Below, one piece after another: positions 14,761-29,033 of a stretch of 64,000 bases of DNA. The notes below the pieces were generated by a model. That model saw only the letters and a program-made list of their open reading frames with translations. It had not been told where the DNA came from and did no database searches. Both the position numbers and the translations under genes were made by a program. This DNA is from Psettodes erumei. Taxonomy: Eukaryota > Chordata > Actinopteri > Pleuronectiformes > Psettodidae. Numbering within the stretch: position 1 is the first letter of the stretch; every line of letters begins with the position of its first letter. Location of the stretch: positions 2,790,001-2,854,000 of the forward strand of contig JAFBJZ010000772.1 in NCBI GenBank assembly GCA_016785225.1, in the 5' to 3' direction.

Positions 14761-17700
14761 AGAGCCCCACAAAGGGGCTTTTCATGTGACTACTGTTGTA
14801 TGCTGCTTGTGTCTCAATTGTTTCCATACACACATTTACCTCAGTCATCACCTTTCTACCACTGGCATTCACCAACTCACATCAAAGTTACTGCTCAGGG
14901 ATATAACCAAGAGCTACTGGTCACCACACACACCTATACCAAGCCAACCCAACTGCAATGTTAGCATATGCCATCCACATGGTTGGCATGACACTAAACA
15001 CACACGGACTAATGTTTGAAGTAGGTTCAAAGAGGCAAAAGCAGAGGAAAAGTGCAATGTGGAAGCAGCATGTATCCTTTTCCCTGCTTTAAAACAGCCA
15101 AACAGCTGGTCATGTTCTAACAAAATGCTCAGTACATTTCCACGATTGTTTTTATACCATGTCTGTGGATAATGCACCATGATATCCCTCTCTTTGTAAT
15201 AACCTCTCTGGATAGATATTAGAGAGCCAGGGAAGTAATCCCACAATACAGATGAAGAACAGCTCTTCATTGAAGCACATTCCAAAAGTAAGTGTTTCTT
15301 TCTGTTGTAGTTCATGGAACAGAGCCATACACTAGTCAGGAGAGACTGGGTAGATTAGATATGAAGTTTAATGTAATAAAGAACTCGAAGCAGTTACACC
15401 GAACCTCTCACTGAATACTGTAATGGAGGAGTTCCGCTACAGAACAAAGAGGAGACCAAAGAAACGTAAATCTTAATAAACCAAAAATCTTTGTTTTTAC
15501 CTGCCAACAATTATCACATGGACTGCCACATGCAGGCATTCATGGTTTTCCAGATGATGAATCCTACTGACTGAGATGACCCCCTTGTATTTAGGATGTA
15601 GTGAAGAATCTTAGCAGCTATGATGTGGATTGCCACATGAATTTACAGACAATCATGTCAGGATGAACTGCAACAGTTTAAATTTCAAACCTTTTTTCCA
15701 CAAAGCAGCAGCATAACGTCAAAATGTATGAAGTATTTTTTTTTTTCATTTATGACTAAATCCCTGCAAAAATAATCACATTCCTGTCCTCTTTGTGTTC
15801 ATGCTAAATAGCAATCTATGCTAACATGCTTTACTAACATGGGGAATATGGTAAGACATTAAACATCCTACTTATTGTGAATATGCACATTTGCATGCTA
15901 GCATGGTTTTAGATACAGTATTATACACTAATACATAGAGTTATATAAATTGCTGTAACTGATATAGAAGCTTTCAGATTTGAATTTCCACTGTTATTGC
16001 TGCCTCCTCTGCTGTGAGTATCATTCATTTACCATGTCGAGGGCTCGCTAATGAAAAAAGCGATTGGATTTACTTGTGCAACATCTGCTCCTTTCCCTGT
16101 GAAATGAAAGACAAACACAATAGGGCAGCATTCAAGAGTTAAACAACAGTTTAAATAATATAAATGCCATCATGATGTCCTCCCATGACTTCCCTTTTAT
16201 CCCTTACTCCCCCTCAATATCTTTTTTCATCTTAATTAGGCTGCTTCTATGTTATTTGTCTTTACCCCTTCTACAAAATGCTACCAAAGCATTCCAGCAT
16301 TATAAGCAAATGGGAACGGGGTCCTCTTTGAAATTCAAGCCAATCAATCAGGCCAGGTTTGCCCTTCTGGAGCAACAAGCCCCCCATCCTTCCCAGCCAT
16401 CAGTCATGCCCCACCTCTGGTTGTCCTCTTGCCTATTTTCACACCATCTCTTTCACTCCACTGCTAACATGATGACTTATGTTTTCTAACTTGATTCTCC
16501 TTGATGTTTGCACTCCAACCCACTCACTGCCTGTGAGTTACAATCCCTTCTGCCGATTTTCCATCGTGATAGCTGGAGAATTAGCTCCAAATGTTTGGCA
16601 GAGTGTCAAAGGCAAGCAGGGGAAACCTGTAAAGAAAAGAGAGAGCTTTGAATGTTGATGTTAATTTTTTGGCTTGCCACCTTTATTAGTTAACAGATAT
16701 CTGTTCTGTTTGAATGCTCAAAGAGAGGTTTAAGAGGATGGCATGAGTGTTGCGTGTTAGTACATCATCTTGACTTGGCAAAATCTAAAGTTTCCATGCA
16801 CTCAAAAAGGGAGAGGATGTTGAAAAGCTTTTCATGACAAATTGCCACTTGTGGAAATAAAATATATAATGCCAGTATTGTGTGGAGGTGTATTGTCTTC
16901 TTGAGGGTAAGGCTTCACCCCAGTGTAATAACAATGGGGGAAACAATTCGAAGCTGTTCCCAAAAGGATGCAACATATGCCTGTACTACGAGGTCACCTT
17001 TAAGGCTGCTGTCCTGCACTTTGCACATGGCCAAGATTTTCATTTATAACATCAGCTAAACATCAATAGTTTTACAGTCTGTTTGCTTGTTTCTATCATT
17101 TGCTGTAGATTGTTATTTGGTTCAGATTTGTCACAGGTGAAAATAGGTGATTTTAAGAAGTTTGTCTTGCCATAATAAACTCTAAATTGCGTGCAAATCA
17201 TCCAGAAAATTGGTGAAAAGGTTCATAAATCAAAGCCTCCCAGAAAACTATTCCATCAAATGCAAAGCAAAGCATTACAAATTGCAGCCGTCTGACTCAT
17301 TTAGTTCCATTAGAAAGAGGGGTTTCTCTCAATGCAAATGGATAATCAAGAGCTCTGCATCAGGTCTGGATAAGGGACCAGCATGACCTGCTATGTATAC
17401 ACAAACCACAGCTGTAGTGATGGATGGCAGGCAACAGTGTTGCTTCATGATGTAGTGAAGGAAAGATCCCACTGTGACTCCTATCCATGATCACACACAA
17501 AAAGCCAAATGTATCATCTCCTGCAGATGTTGAATTTAGGATGTGTGAGGAAGTAGGTGTAAATGAAAATGTAATGAAATGGTAAAGACTGTGTGTGTGT
17601 GTGTAATTGCATAATCAGGAACACATAACAGCTCACTTGTCTAATTACATCAGAGGCACAACTGGAGGGAAAACGGCTCTACTTTTTTTGCTTATTTCTA

Positions 17701-20700
17701 CTCCATCTGTGGTCAAAAAGAGAATAACAAAAGAAAAAGCAGAGACACTGAGTGAGAACAAGGTTCACCATACTTCCAGGAAGGACCCTGAAGGGTTTGG
17801 GGCCCTGAAAAATAAGGCTAATTTGAAGGTCATTTAAAGAGTGCGAGGCGGCTCAGCTCAGGAGGGGGGCCTCGGAACAAGTGCAGGGGGAACGGCTTGG
17901 GTTGCATGCTGTGAGGTAGGCGCGCCGCCGCTATCCCTGGTGCTCTTCATCAATCTCTCCCATCCACTGAGAGCCTCCTCTGACCCACATAGCAGCCAGA
18001 GGGAGGGGGTTGCCTTTCTTCCATTATTGATACCACTGCATCACAACCTGCACTTACCTGAACCAAGTCAGCAGAGGAGCCACAAAGGTCAGTGAACCAG
18101 AGGCAGACATTTAGCTTCTCATTCACATTCACAGCCAAAGATAAGTGCCCCCCCCAACATCTGAAACACCATTGGCCGACTTTTGGGATATTAAAATGTG
18201 TGTCACAGATCATTTGTTACATAAATCCAAATAGTTAATTGCTGGACATCTCTTTAGCATGTGTACAATTAACTGTGTAGGGATAAAGACAAACCCCATA
18301 CGTCTGGTGAACAGTTGCCGATCTGTGCTTTAGCAGCTAAGGCTTGATTGCACGGCCATTGGAAGAAGATGAAACTCCCCCATACACATATCTCCCTGTT
18401 ACAATATAGCTAAAACTGCAATTATGAATGAACCAGGAATGTACTCACTGTCAGCAAACAAAACACAGTTGTTGGTTTAGTGTGCCATTGTCTAAACAGA
18501 GAACAGCAATATCACCTTCAAAGCTCTCCATAATCTTTGATTTTGACATTGAATAGAAAGAAGAGAAGAAGCTTTAGTGGTGAAACAATAGTAGATTTGT
18601 TTTCTGCATATGTTTCAAATTAGGCCAAGGTTTGGGTAAGGATAAACACACGTATAAGCCACTCTAAATCTTTGCCATACTAGAGAACAATTCACATTTG
18701 AATACAAAACTATTGTTTAACAAAGCATTGGCATGGAAAGGACGCTGCTGGATGGAAACACAGCTTATCTTAGTGCACTGTAACTATCATGTCTTTGCTG
18801 TGGACAGCTGCAGTCAGTTCCAAGTAAGGGGTGCCTGGCTTAAGTGCCTGGCTTTGTTTTTACCTCTTAACAGTGGAATTACTTGCACAAATACTTTTAT
18901 TACAGTGCTGAAACACAATTCTTATTCTATGTGCGAATAACATGCTTTATCAGAAGTGCGGCAGCTGTGAATACATTAGCATAGTTGCCGTGAGTCAGAA
19001 TAGGATACCTTTGTTAAAGTGGTAATACTACTCATGCAGATTAACGGCAAAAGCACTGTGCCACTTTCTCCCAAATTTGGGCAAATCGTGCACTTAAAAT
19101 AAATATATAAAACACTTATACTATATAAAATGTATGTTATATTAAAGATAATCTACTCTATGGGTCCCTACACTATTTGTTAACAAGGGCTCATGTTCAT
19201 TGCTGAGGGGGGTGTCTGTGGGTTAACTAACACAGGAAGTGGGGACAGCTGTATAAAATTTAGGTGCTAGTTTGTGGTTTTACCAAATAACTGTGACATA
19301 TCTGGCAGGCATGAGCATATTATGATGAAGATTGAATGTAACTGTTATAAGAGTTTGTCGACATTTATTTGACTGTAAATTTGATCTATAAATTGCTTGC
19401 TATATTTGTTACACAAGGCTGTTCACATATTCCTGAGCTGACGGTAAAAGCTGGGTGGAGATGTACAGTAAGACAGCTTAAAGACGTATCTCAGTTACCT
19501 TGTTAGCTCACGACTAAATGTAATAATCAAACAACAAATTATCTCTTTATGAAATGGCTTTAGTAGTTCCAAAGAGGTAATTCTGCAAACATACAAGATT
19601 ATTTTACTGAGTAAAACACTCGTTTTAAAATAAAACAATGCATATTATATGACTTTAAACTTTTAATGATACTTGGCAATTATGACATGGCAATTGTGTT
19701 GTGCATTTCTTGTAATTCTGAAACAGCTCACATGGAACAATCTGGCCGCCAATATATGAATCTTGTAGCATGTCGATGACACCGTTGCAAAGGCTGGGGA
19801 CAGTGTGGTTTGTCACCTTAGCACACATCTGTCTGGTAAAAGCTCAGCGCACAATGTCAGGTATTTCCCCCTATCTCAGCAAGTAAAGATATACAGGTTT
19901 TATGGCTAATCATGATTTTTTTTAATTGTTAATTGAGGAAAATCTACTTTAATAGTATGCTGAGCAACTGTTCTCTGGCCTGTAAACATTTCTGCTGCTG
20001 CCACCTTCCAACAGACACAGAGGTTTTCTTTTTTCATCCAAAGCTTTGGGTTTGGGTTGAGAGATGAAAATGGAGTAAATGCAAGTGGAGGATTCAGCAC
20101 AGCGGATGTTCTAATCATGAGAACAATGTACTAAACACTCATATTACCATCACATTGTGTTGTTTTTTGAGGGTTAGCATTTTGTGGTTGCACATTTGGC
20201 ATTTTAGGAAGAAATCATTATTCAGAACCAGATATTTAGAGAATTGTTTAATTAAAAGAATGTGACACCACTTCTCCTGTGTCTTTCACTGAAACGGCTT
20301 CAATAAAGTTATTCATCATTAATGTTTGTTGGAATGGTTCCATGGAAAATTGAGAACTTTGAAAGTTGGAGGTGTATACTGTAAACATACATTAGCTAAC
20401 ATGTTTTTCTTCCGCTGCCTGCATGATCTGTAACTAAACCTACAGTATGCAATGTGGAACCATGAACCTTTCATCTCACATGCAGATCCAAACATTCCTA
20501 CATCAACTCAAGACCATATGCATAAAACCCAAAAGGTCCACTAAAGGGTCATAATTTATAAGATGTTAATACATGGATAATGGTCTGGATTTTTTCTACA
20601 GCTCCAGAAAGTGAGTGTGAAATGGCCATTCACTAGAGCGGCCATCCAAATGAATTGAAGAGAGTACACATCACAAGACTAGTTACAATATGAAGTATTT

Positions 20701-23399
20701 ACCGCTTCAAAATCCTTTCAAAACAAGTATTTGTTTGTGTGGGCAGTTAGCTTTGCTCAATTTTGTATCTGCTCATCCATACACAATATTAAAATGTCTG
20801 AAGATGTCACAACCCAGAAACAGGGAGTATAACAGATCTCTGAGGTCTTAACTCATTAACCCTTTATGAAGAATCCCCTATTGGAAAATTGTACTGAAAA
20901 TCCAACTCTCGATAATTTGTCCATTTGCCCTGTATACCACAGGTTTGTTTGTCAGTAGCCTCAGAGTGCAATCGCAACAAAACAGAAGAATGATTAGAGG
21001 TCTCTGAATGGAGTTTGGCAAGAGTGAGAAATTTTAAGTGCACACCCTCCACCTCTCGTCATCCACCCCCCTACACTCACTCCCCCGAATGTCTACATAT
21101 GCACACAAACACACAGATGTCAGAGAGGTCTGAGTGACTCTATCCCTGTCACTGGGTGCTTGTGAAAACACCCCCCCCTCCACTCTCCCTTCACCCCTCC
21201 CCTCTCTCCCTCTTCTCTGGACGCTAGCCTGACATACCAGACCTTGTTCGTTAGTGCATATTTTTACCCACCGTTACTAAATTAGGAAGCCAGAGGGAGC
21301 AAATGGAGTGTGGCTGCCAAGGCAAAAGAAGAAGGGTCTGATCAGGACTGGGTTTGCTGAGGGCCCATGCCAACCCTACCAGCTTCATTAAGAGCCACTT
21401 GGGTTTCAGAAATAGAAGCCCAACAGGGACTGGGGCCAAACAGAGCCCTGAACGGTCAGCCAGAAACTCACGGGACAAACAAACAAATAAACGGGTTGTC
21501 TCATGGTCTGCCAGAATCAACCGGCAGCAGCCATCCCAAGGAGCCATAAGAAGTTATCTTAGGCAGTACTGCATACAAAATGCACCCTGCCCTGAGTTTA
21601 AAAGTGGTGACAGTACGCATACCTCCAGCCAAATACAGAATAAATTAAGCTAGAAAGCCATCTCCAGAGACCAATTTCTCAAAGCAGCCACATAGACGTT
21701 ACTTCTTGTTTATGTGGCATGGACTTTGGGCACCGATGTAAGGAAGGATATTTTCACAAGGAAATGTACATTTCCTCATCTCACTATAGGAATTTCGCAT
21801 TCATGTCTATGAAAGTACAGGATGATGTGGAGCACAGGTATTCCTTATTTGTATATTTAAAAACATGTTTTCTTTCAACATAGAAAAAGCATTGCAGTTT
21901 TTCTGCTCAATCTGCACTCACAAGTCAAATCAGTAAATAATATAGCATAAAATAATATAGCGGTATACACAGAAACTAGATGAACATTGTATATTCATGA
22001 AATGGATTGTAAACTCATTTTTATATATTAAATAACTAGCTGGAGGAGAATGCATGTTGCTATGTGGAAGATTTCATTGGTTGATCTTTACAGGAGATTT
22101 GGACAGAGGACAGTCTGCAAGCAAATAAAAATGTTTGTTGTAGTTGTTGTTGTTCTGTTTTGATCTCTGGTAATGCAGTGTCAGAACCACAATTAGAAAA
22201 CACCATAGCAAAACGTGTTCTTTTATACATTAAAATTGGGAGTTACAAACAACAGAGGACCATCATTCAGTTTCATTGTTTACTGTCTCATCTGACTGGC
22301 ACCTCTGAACCTGTGCACTGATGTGACTTCAGTCCATTTAACATCCACCCATTAAAACTAATGAGCTATTAGCAGCTGACTTTGAACAACTTTAAGGTTA
22401 ATATTGCCACTCCCATACAGTATATTAGCCAATAAAGATAAAAAGAGAAGGTATGGGCCTACTTTCTTAATGGGATGATTTTGTTTGACTGACAGTGCGA
22501 CTGTGTTTTTTCCTGTTGGCAATAATGTTTTTTGGAATGGTCGCTGTCATCATAAAATACTTTGATGGTATAATTGTAAGAGCATTTTTTACTGTTTGTC
22601 AGACTGTTAGCATGTGTCAGTGACCAAATAATGGTAACATCATAAGAGGTCTGAGAAAACATATAGGCATGGACGGATAAATGCAGAGGAAGCAGTTCGG
22701 ATAATACTGAATGAGGAAGGATGCCTCTGGGGTTTATACGATATTGTTAGTTTAACATTCTGAAGTGTGAATGCCCTTGAGCGAGGCCAAAACCCCAGCC
22801 ATCACTTCTTAAAAGAGCACAGCAGTACTACAACACTCCGCTGAGCACAACTGTAAAATTTACATTCGCATATAGTTGGGCCCATTGCTCTTGTGTTACT
22901 ATATTGACATCTGGTGGAGCTATTGGAATACTACAAGTGATATTTCATATTTCAAATTCAAAATATATTCAACATGTGTCTACATAAATTTAACAACACC
23001 CTTTACGAGATGAGGAAAAACTAACCTGAACCATAATGCTCATTCTGTTTATGGGGTTTAGGATTGAGTGGCATTTCATCGAGCTGTGCCAAATAGTTAG
23101 AAAAAAATAAAACAAATAAACATTTACGGAAATCGCAGCTAGAGTCCGCACGCGCAGCTTCAAATGTTCTCCAATTAAGATACCAGATACAGTTTGGGGT
23201 TTTTTTTCAATTCTTGCTGGTTTTAAGTGGACCAAAACTCAGATTAAACATTATTTTAAAGGATTTCATCGGTTTATTTATTATTTCTTTTATAATGTTG
23301 TCTTTTTAGCAGGTACGCCTCTTTATATAATTAGTCATCAGATTAAAACTTTTCATAACTCGTAAAATTGACGAACAACAGTGTGTGTTTTTTCCAACG
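14761..23399. other. Gene-free sequence
   Basis: No supported gene. A GC-rich local block at 17835-18060 includes an isolated ggcgcgcc and could be regulatory. Around 15800-15910 there are several 'atgctaacatgc/gcatgctagcatgg' words of the kind seen in fish dispersed repeats. By human synteny LRRC28 would lie on the - strand left of ttc23, but I found no leucine-rich repeat exon. Confidence 0.45.
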
Positions 23400-23720
23400 A
23401 CAGCGTTGTTCTTGAATGCACCCCCTTCCTTTGCAGTACAAGCCTGTGGTTTAGAAAAGGGACGGATTAGCTACTCTCGGTTAGACCGTTGACGACAGCC
23501 CGCTGCTGCATGTCTAGCTTTGAGCAGCTACCACCTGTAAGAGGACATGCTTGTTAAACTGAATTTGAAGTCAGACATTGCTTCATATCACATAACGTAG
23601 TGTCTGAGTTAAGTTACGCCCGTTGTCCAAATGAAAGCAGCAGAAACAGTTAGCCGGGCTAGCTTCTAGGGTGCATTCATTTAACCACGTAAACACGGAG
23701 GCAAAGTTCTTCGCCGTTAA
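23400..23720. promoter_or_regulatory. CpG-containing block, possible relic promoter of ttc23
   Basis: This 320 bp has more CpG than its surroundings (gacgacagcccgctgctgc, ccacgtaaacacgg, gacggttacatccg). It contains atgtctagctttgagcagct followed by a gtaaga donor-like sequence at about 23510-23540. It sits just upstream of the first ttc23-like fragment on the same strand. In human, TTC23 and LRRC28 start head-to-head from one region, so this could be the remains of that promoter. That is inference. Confidence 0.25.
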
Positions 23721-23997
23721 GTAACACAGACGGTTACATCCGTAGGCAGTGATTAGCATTTATAACAACTACTCAGACCAAATGACTGTCTTTGAGGGAT
23801 CCATCAACAATGCACACACATATTTCCCCTCTTTTTTAACACACGATAGACTCAACTCACTCAACTTAGGTTTTAAAAAAACCCTAAACGTTTTGGGGTT
23901 TTTTGTTGTCACCTTGCTGTATTACAACAAGCTCATGAAAAACCGGATAATCCAGATGACCAGATATAGATTTAACTTGCTGTTCATTGATGGTTGT

Positions 23998-24070
23998 TTG
24001 CTACCTCAGCCTGGGGACTGCAGGCCCAGGAGCGCATGAACCTGGTCAGACAGGTGCTGCCTCTCTGCTC
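23998..24070 (+). pseudogene. Possible ttc23-like exon remnant near the gene's 5' half
   Basis: One frame reads WGLQAQERMNLVRQVLPLC, and the adjacent frame reads CYLSL just before it. Together they resemble TTC23 GYLQLKG followed by LQAKQHAEKARQIL, with a frameshift between. No GT donor follows. The match is short, so it is weaker than the three pieces at 28.3-29.4 kb, but it lies on the same strand and in the right order. Confidence 0.3.
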
Positions 24071-27000
24071 CTCCATGTCCTCCTGCAGAGATTGAAAAAA
24101 ACACAAGGTTCTCGCATGTCTCCTGAGCATACACCTAACACGGGGGGGGTGCTGCCCCGTTTTCTGCCCATCATCCATGCCATGATGTGACTGGCAGTAA
24201 TGCACAGAGTTGAACATAAACATAAACTCAGAAGAACAAGTTGAAAGTGTCTTGGACTCATTTTCCACTCGTGAGGAGGCAGAGTCCTCTTTGAAGGCAT
24301 AAGAAGTCCTTAAAGGAAACTTCATCAACACAGTGCCATCAACTGGGAAGAGATGATGACAACTGAGCTGGATATCTTCACTACCCTATGCAGGTTCAGT
24401 AGTGAAAAGAATTTTTGTGTGGTACTACTTGTTTTTTATAGTAGTACACAACAGATTAATATAGAAAACTCACCAAGTGGTAACTATACAATGTATTGAT
24501 GCTGTAAGCACTGTCACATTTTCAGCAGTGGTTATAAAAGAACATCATTTGTTTTTATCAAATTCCCCCAATTTAAAATACAGCTACCTATGATGTTACA
24601 TTTAAGTATGACCACAAGATGGCAATGGATTCCTGCAAATTTGCAAAAAAACCCCCATCAACCTTTCATGCAGTTTTTGTTGTGGAAATACTTTGGGGGT
24701 TTTTTTCATTTGCTGAGTTTGCTCTGCAAGTAAAAACACTTACTTCATGTTCTCTTGGAAACAAGGACTTAACAAATCAGGATTTTCCTCTGTCATTGTA
24801 CGGTTCATTCTGCAGTCTGTGTGGGTGTTTTGCAGCGATGCTTACAGTCCTGCTGTGTGGGTGGGGGTTCTGTTTGTCCTCTGATAGAGTCACTGCTCAA
24901 GTAGGGGCACAGAGGGGAGGGAAACAACTCTCCACTTTCTTTTCTCCACGAGCTCTCTCCTTTTTTTTCTTACTCACCTTATACCCATACTTAGATATTG
25001 CCCTTACACTCGCCTTGAGATTGAGTTGAGATTTTACTCCTCTGTTAAACCTCAGCTGCTTTCTTTACTTCACACAGATTACCATTTCCACATCACTGAT
25101 TTATTTCTACCATTTTAAAACAGGTGTTTGTAACCTAATGATGTTGTAGACAGCAGAGGTCCCAAGAGTTGGACTACATGCTTTGGGAAAGATTTAAGAA
25201 TTAGTGGATCATGGTGGAGGCGCCGAGCAAAGACATTAAGAGCAGCAGAAGCTTGTTTACCTCTTTGGCAAACTGTGTGGCCTGGTAACATAAAAATAGC
25301 AGCCTGTTGTCATAGCTTAGATTAATGTTGGCGAAATTGGAAGCGCAACCAGGAAGTGAAGTGTTGTCCTACCTCATGATCGTGCCACTGTTGTCTTTTT
25401 TTATTTTGACCCTGTGAGTCCTGACATGTCAAATGACTAGGTGGGTTTGAACACACACAATAATTCTATCCAACATCAGAACATTTGACAAACTCAAGAT
25501 GCTTGGTAAAGCTTTGTAAGCAAGTTCTTTGTTCTCTTCTAAAATATGTTTTTATTAGTTCTAGGGTTAAAAAAAACAACTGTTGACAGCATTATGTTAG
25601 AAGAGACAGTGTCTTACCAGGCTTTCCATCCTACATGTAATGTTTAAATGTCAGAATCCAACATTATACATTTTGAGGTCAAAACTAGCAATACTCCTGC
25701 AGCATTAATGCCAAATAGACATTATCAGCAGCTGAGGTGAGCTACACTCACAGGAATTTGTAATTGATGCCATCTTGGTCAGAGTTTGTTGACATGATAT
25801 GTGTAATTGAAAAAATGTGCAGACCCTGGCTGGTGCGTAAGCTTGCTAAATCTCTTTTGCTGGGAGATGACTAAGAATTTGGCATGCTTCTAAAGCCCTG
25901 TTAGTCAACGCTGTTGTGATGGAGGGGAATGTTCCCACCAAAGCCTGGAACAATAACAGTTCCACTCTCCTATAGATCCTGGTCCAAATATTCTGCTCGT
26001 TTTCAGATTCACACTCAAGGTGTGCACTCACGATCAGCCAGATGGCTAGAAGCAAAATTTGTTAGGTTTAAATTTATCAAGTGAATATGACTATATTGTC
26101 AGACTTGGCCATGGCTGCTAACATGAATTATTTTTTGTGTCTTTATAACTGCTGTCATAAATCTCCTATTTCTTCCATATTTTCAACTTTAATCCCATGT
26201 TTATACATCATATCGATTTAGATGTACTGTCTCTTTGCCAACTTAATGCAGATGGTTTCCGGAGGTTGTTCACAACGTACAGTAGCCACACTTAATACCT
26301 GCATTGTTGTCATGCTCCACAGTCCACAGCCTGCTGGGTTTCAATTTCAATCACCTCTTATTCCAAATGTAGAATTGTCTCTAATTAGGTGGCTGAAATA
26401 AAACCAGCAGGGATTGTGTTGTACATGGTTATAATTGAGACTCACTACCCAAAATCACACAGGTGGTTTAGGATTATTCTACATAGTCTATTACCCAAAT
26501 CTGCTGGAGGCAGACAATAAAAAAGACTCATCAGGCAGAATGCCGACGGTTTAAAACACCACACTGAATTGCTGGAGTAGGCGGCTGTGTTTTTGTTCCT
26601 CTGTTTTCACTTTGGGTTGGCCTCGCTGTATCATTTTCCAAGTGAAAGCCCAGAGCAAAACTTACGTCAACCATGTTCTGGAAACGTTTACAAAAGCAGG
26701 CTGTGTGACTTGCTTGGCAGCACATCTACAAATCCTTAATTACATCAATTCCCTGCCCTGTGGACTCGTAGTAGACCTCAGTGAGATGTGGCATTTTACC
26801 ATTCTGCCAGGAAGTGCATAAGGATGCAGAGTGAATGAGAGGATAGAGGAGCATTGTCTCTGTCTGGCCATGCAGGCAGGACTCAAGCCATGCAGGAATG
26901 TTCTGTAGCTCCGCTCCAGCTACTGCTGCTGCCCTAAAAGGACGTAAGTGCCTGCCTCGTGAAAACTGGGCAGGGCACTCCTACTATCCATCATGACATT

Positions 27001-28298
27001 TTAGGATAATCTTGGATTTGTGGGAAAATTCAAGCCTTTGCAGTGTTTTTGCAACCTGTGCTTCTGACCTTTAACCACCGAGCCAGGATTACCCACAACC
27101 ATGCTGTCCAGGGATGTGAGCATCACAAACAGGCTTAGACCCTTGGTCAAAAAATACGCTGTATGTACTCTTAATACTGGACGGCACCTTGGATAAAACC
27201 TTATATGCCCAACTCTTGCATTTTACTTCATTGCCCATCCTTTAGATAAATGAACTGTCACTACATGGATTTGTGTAAAAGGGGGTTTCCTATACTGTGG
27301 CATGGTAGCAGTGTAGCTAGGGATTGTATAGTAGTGAGTGTTGTGTCCTAGGAGAAAGGCCACCCCTCCTCTTGACTGGAGAGAATTAAATTTAGAGTCC
27401 ATTAGATGGTTTGAAGCTGTTAGCAGAGTAGCCTGATGGATCCAGTGTCCTTGCTGTGGTTAATGCAGCTATCGTCTCATCCTCTCTCTCTCCGTTCGCC
27501 AAAGCTCTTGCTCTTTAGTAGCCCGAGCCCAGCTCCATGCAGTATTGCAGGAAGTGTTTTACCAAAAAAAGACTGTTGTATGCATCTCAAAAACAGTTGA
27601 GGCATAGAATTTAAATAGCAACAGTACATTTAGAGATGGGTGAGAAATTTTGTTGTATGAGTAGAGCTTGTCTCATCAAGGACCATGCCTGGAACTTCCG
27701 CTTTGCATTTGTTGTTTTCCGAGGACTGCAAACGCATCCCTCTAATGTAGACACTCTGGACTGGTAGTCCAGGAGTTATTTGTGAGAGACTGAGGTGCAG
27801 TAGTTAAAGTGAGGGGGTTAGGCGTAGTGCAGCAGCCAGGGAAGACAGTTATAGACTTTTGAGTGGATGCAACAAAACAGTTAAAAGGGCAATGTGCAAG
27901 CTTTCCCTATTATAGTATGTGCTGCACAAGGCTTCAGCCGCAGCCATCAGCTGAAAGCGTTCACTTCTCTGCAGGACCTGGGTTTGGCTAAAGACCAAGC
28001 ATTTACTTCAGTAATGTGAAACAGACTTATTGTAATGAAGTGAGAGTAATGAAGTGGGTGTATGTTGCATACTAACTATACACTGAATAAAGAATGTTAT
28101 TAGACAAAAAATATCAAAATAATACTACAATTAATTTTTTTATGATTTTTTAAATATTTGAATAAATAAAAATAATAAATATTCTTCGTTAATCTCCCGG
28201 AGAATCAAAAAAAAAAGTGCTGCGGCAGTTTCAGTGTATTGCTGCTTTGTATAGCAGATTAGACTGGTCACGGTCTTTAATCTTGACATCCTATATAG
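24071..28298. other. Non-coding interval between ttc23-like remnants
   Basis: If the ttc23 reading is right, this corresponds to decayed introns and lost exons. A weak candidate at about 27500-27570 reads VARAQLHAVLQEVFYQKK in one frame, reminiscent of TTC23 IEARIRLSFAQLYQGQKK, but it is too poor to call. No other gene is seen. Confidence 0.45.
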
Positions 28299-28460
28299 GG
28301 TCTACAAGAGACAGAACAGGCCTTAAGTCAATGTGAGATATCTCCTCAACTGCTGAAGAACTATGACAATCCAGAGAGGATCTGCTCCGTCCACAGAGAC
28401 ACGGCCGGCATCGAACATCCTTGTGAAGCAACCAGCCTATCACTTACACACCATACACAG
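28299..28460 (+). pseudogene. ttc23-like exon remnant A (TPR protein)
   Basis: Open reading of 54 codons after a good acceptor (tcctatatag). It includes TEQALSQCEISPQLLKNY, RICSVHRDTAGIE and SLTHHTQ. These align, from memory, with TTC23 around KKSKEALSHYQAALEYVEIS and LRELAGVEQALGLHDVSINH. TTC23 is a tetratricopeptide protein of the ciliary EvC zone that supports Hedgehog signalling. The strand fits human synteny, where TTC23 converges on SYNM. Where a donor is expected after ...THHTQ the sequence is ctctta, not gt. No full gene is present. Confidence 0.55.
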
Positions 28461-28600
28461 CTCTTAAGCAACGACATATATAAACACCAGGGTCTTCTTG
28501 AGATGTTGCCAAGCTGTGTTGTTAGGTAATGTTCCCACACCTCTTATGTGCTGATATGTGATCGGTCTTATTTCATGAGGGTGTTTCCTGCTCAGCTCAG

Positions 28601-28737
28601 CTCATGACATTGCGATGAGCTGAGCCTGGAGGAGCCAGAGGGAGCTCAGATCTCCCACAGCCTGGCCCTCATCCTCTCTGCTGCAGCAGTGCCCCATCAC
28701 AATGGATCTATTCACAGACACTGGCCTGAGCAAAAGG
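28601..28737 (+). pseudogene. ttc23-like exon remnant B, frameshifted
   Basis: After an acceptor-like ctcag the frame reads AHDIAMS and then hits TGA at once. Moving one base restores LSLEEPEGAQISHSLALILS and AAAVPHHN, which resembles the part of TTC23 that follows exon remnant A (AHLIILS, then VEAADSAHIVAHAAVASGRH). A single lost base near 28620 would explain the stop. Similarity fades after HHN and no GT donor is obvious. Order and spacing relative to remnants A and C fit a decayed copy of one gene. Confidence 0.5.
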
Positions 28738-29009
28738 GGTTAATTTGGACTTGAATCTCCTGTTGTCTTACTATATGTCACATTCTTTAAGATAGTGTTA
28801 TGGAAACCAGACTGATAACAGACTTATTGAAGACATGTCCAAGTTTGCCCACATCAGTATGATTCTCTCATGCCAACAACCTCTATCTACATGAATATAA
28901 CATCTGGATATGAGGAAAACTGGACGAATTTGAGTCAAAAAATGAAACTACTACTGATAAGCTCATATTGTAGTGATTCTGTAGCAGCTTATGTTTTCAG
29001 AAAGGGGGG

Positions 29010-29033
29010 AACACACACACACACACACACACA
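29010..29033 (+). repeat. (AC)n microsatellite
   Basis: About twelve AC units, between ttc23-like remnants B and C, inside what would have been an intron. Confidence 0.95.

Noticed and set aside
23984..24331. Open frame of 115 codons on the - strand
   Set aside because: It has no family similarity, and the opposite strand carries the better ttc23-like reading.
24645..24706. Inverted repeat aaaaaaaccccc ... gggggttttttt
   Set aside because: The arms are two homopolymer runs, so chance pairing is likely.
24619..25029. Open frame of 136 codons on the + strand with hydrophobic stretches
   Set aside because: Low-complexity T-rich DNA gives Phe/Leu-rich translation. There is no splice context or homology.
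27500..27570. Possible further ttc23 piece (VARAQLHAVLQEVFYQ)
   Set aside because: The match needs an internal gap and there are no exon borders, so it is too weak to annotate.
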